Shown here: positions 22,436 through 23,621 of the stretch, piece by piece
How positions within the stretch are numbered: the first letter of the stretch is position 1
How the letters are laid out: every line of letters starts with the position of its first letter
Assembly (NCBI GenBank): GCA_002405995.1
Contig: DHMW01000010.1
Coordinates: forward strand, 20,444 to 44,064
Direction of reading: 5' to 3'
Length of the DNA: 23,621 nucleotides
Source of the DNA: Oscillospiraceae bacterium UBA4632
GTDB lineage: Bacteria > Bacillota > Clostridia > Oscillospirales > Oscillospiraceae
The notes under the pieces: model-generated
The model's database searches: none
Told to the model about the DNA's origin: nothing
What the model saw: only the letters and a program-made list of their open reading frames with translations
Program-made: the position numbers and the translations under genes

Positions 22436-23497
22436 ATGATGACAGAGCACTGGGAAAACTTAACTGCACTGACCGCGCCGCTGCTCGCGTGGTACGACGT
22501 AAACGGCCGCACGCTGCCGTGGCGCAGCATCGTCACGCCGTACCGCACGTGGATCTCGGAGATCATGCTCCAGCAGACGCGCGTGAGCGCGGTCATCCCG
22601 TATTTTGAGCGCTTTATGGCAGAGCTTCCGGACGCGGCGGCGCTGGCCGCCGTGCCGGAGGAGCGGCTCTTGAAGCTCTGGGAGGGCCTCGGCTACTACT
22701 CGCGGGCGCGGAATCTGCAAAAGGCGGCGAAGGTCATCGTCTCCGACTTTGGCGGCGCGCTGCCGAACACCTGCGCGGAGCTGAAAAAGCTCCCCGGCAT
22801 CGGCGGCTACACCGCTGCCGCCATCGCGTCGATCAACTTCGGCGAGCCGGCCGCCGCGGTGGACGGGAATCTGCTGCGCGTCGCCGCGCGCGTCAGCGGC
22901 TGCGCTGACGACATCATGGACGAGAAGGTGCGAAAGCAATTCACTGCGCATCTCAACGACGCCATCGACTTACGTCGCCCAGGCGCGTACAATCAGGCGA
23001 TGATGGACCTCGGCGCGACGGTGTGCCTGCCAAACGGCGCGCCCAAGTGCGAGATCTGCCCCGCGCGCACGCTGTGCGAGGCATACAAAAACGGCCTCAC
23101 GGAAATTCTTCCCGTGCGCGCGAAGAAAAAGGCGCGCAAGATCGAAGAGCGTACCGTGCTGCTGCTCTTTCAAGACGGCAAGGCCGCGCTGCGAAAGCGC
23201 GCGGATACGGGGCTTCTCGCTTCGCTGTGGGAATTCCCGAGCGTTCTGGGAAGCCTTGACGAAGCGGGCGTTTCGCTCGCGCTCGCGCAGATGGGGCTTT
23301 CGGTGCAAAATATTGAACCCGCGGGCAGCGCAAAGCACATCTTCACGCACATCGAGTGGGACATGAAGGGCTATTTCGCCGATGTGACGGGTGAAAACGG
23401 CGATCTGTTCTGGGCAGACGCCGCGGCGTTCGACGCCGCCGCCATCCCCACCGCATTCAGGAAATTTGCCGCGCTCGTTCGCGCGCGGCTGCAATAA
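22436..23497 (+). CDS. mutY: A/G-specific adenine glycosylase MutY
   Basis: Base-excision repair enzyme that removes adenine mispaired with 8-oxoguanine, 353 aa. The catalytic Glu42 is in SEIMLQQTRV. The helix-hairpin-helix is LPGIGGYTAAAI with catalytic Asp143 in AVDGNLLRV. The iron-sulfur cluster Cys are at 197, 205, 208 and 214; the first interval is seven residues where six is common. A C-terminal NUDIX-like domain (about 225-353) recognises 8-oxoguanine. I use the ATG at 22436; a second ATG follows directly. No clear Shine-Dalgarno is present, and the start lies 1 nt after the radical SAM stop, so translation is probably by reinitiation. A larger frame upstream overlaps the radical SAM gene and is not coding. 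Confidence 0.96.
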   Translation: MMTEHWENLTALTAPLLAWYDVNGRTLPWRSIVTPYRTWISEIMLQQTRVSAVIPYFERFMAELPDAAALAAVPEERLLKLWEGLGYYSRARNLQKAAKVIVSDFGGALPNTCAELKKLPGIGGYTAAAIASINFGEPAAAVDGNLLRVAARVSGCADDIMDEKVRKQFTAHLNDAIDLRRPGAYNQAMMDLGATVCLPNGAPKCEICPARTLCEAYKNGLTEILPVRAKKKARKIEERTVLLLFQDGKAALRKRADTGLLASLWEFPSVLGSLDEAGVSLALAQMGLSVQNIEPAGSAKHIFTHIEWDMKGYFADVTGENGDLFWADAAAFDAAAIPTAFRKFAALVRARLQ

Positions 23498-23517
23498 AGA
23501 GAGGGAGAACAACGACC

Positions 23518-23621
23518 ATGGCACAGCTTTACTTCAAATACGGCGCAATGGGCTCGAGCAAGACGGCGAACGCACTGATGGCGCGCTTCAACTACGAGGA
23601 GCGCGGGCAGAAGACGCTTCT
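23518..23621 (+). CDS. tdk: Thymidine kinase (partial, 3' part outside window)
   Basis: Only 34 residues are visible, beginning MAQLYFKYGAMGSSKTAN. They match the N-terminus of bacterial thymidine kinases (MAQLYF..YGAM, then YNYEERG-like FNYEERGQKT), which phosphorylate thymidine with ATP for salvage. The phosphate-binding loop reads GAMGSSKT, with Ser where the common motif has Gly before Lys. AGGGAG lies about 10 nt before the ATG, 20 nt after the mutY stop. The zinc and substrate parts lie beyond the window. Confidence 0.85.
   Translation, partial: MAQLYFKYGAMGSSKTANALMARFNYEERGQKTL

Noticed and set aside
23024..23080. MutY iron-sulfur motif with seven residues in the first Cys interval
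   Set aside because: All four Cys are present, and the spacing is probably ordinary variation among clostridial MutY proteins, not a defect.
1..23621. CRISPR arrays, tRNA or rRNA genes, transposases, integrases or phage genes
   Set aside because: No repeat-spacer pattern, tRNA-like cloverleaf, rRNA segment or mobile-element protein was seen on either strand.

Overview
The window looks like a chromosomal segment of a high-GC member of the Clostridia, probably a gut Oscillospirales- or Christensenellales-like spore former. The evidence is strong purine-rich Shine-Dalgarno sites, lipoprotein-type binding proteins, a CIRCE heat-shock operator, a LysM/GH18 enzyme of the spore-cortex type without a signal peptide, and GC-rich coding sequence separated by short AT-rich promoters. 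No rRNA, tRNA, CRISPR array, insertion sequence or phage gene is visible. Taxonomy is inferred from these traits only.

Left part (1-4603, minus strand): a branched-chain amino acid ABC importer in the order livJ-livH-livM-livG-livF. The last gene is cut by the window edge. Genes from livH on are 2-10 nt apart. Two tandem hairpins separate the binding-protein gene from the permeases. The livJ -10 box directly abuts the terminator of a separate small gene (4714-4992, minus) for a 92-aa two-helix membrane protein, which has its own strong promoter and terminator.

Centre-left (5177-9465, plus strand): htpG (Hsp90) sits behind a near-perfect CIRCE element and is closed by a textbook terminator. 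It is followed by a ZIP-family metal transporter and a LysM/GH18 spore-type glucosaminidase, probably co-transcribed, with a second strong terminator.

Centre (9547-20187, minus strand): nine genes in one direction form a carbohydrate or polyol uptake and catabolism locus. In transcription order they are an FGGY kinase, a sugar-binding lipoprotein, a two-domain sugar ABC ATPase, a permease, two zinc-dependent MDR dehydrogenases, a class II ketose-phosphate aldolase, a DeoR regulator and an aldehyde dehydrogenase. One of the dehydrogenases resembles erythritol/L-threitol dehydrogenases. The set suggests import, oxidation to a ketose, phosphorylation, cleavage to DHAP plus a short aldehyde, and oxidation of that aldehyde to an acid. 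The substrate cannot be read from sequence. deoR and the ALDH gene also have an internal promoter with repeats that may be an operator. A 16-bp hairpin separates the binding-protein and ATPase genes. The 477-nt region upstream of the kinase holds several inverted repeats and the terminators of the next gene.

Right part (20665-23621): a metallo-beta-lactamase-fold hydrolase (minus) is divergent from a plus-strand group of a radical SAM protein with a short auxiliary-cluster domain, mutY, and the start of tdk (cut by the window edge).

The most interesting items are the uncharacterised polyol/sugar operon, the small membrane-protein transcription unit beside htpG, HrcA/CIRCE control of htpG, and the repeat-rich regulatory regions of the sugar operon.
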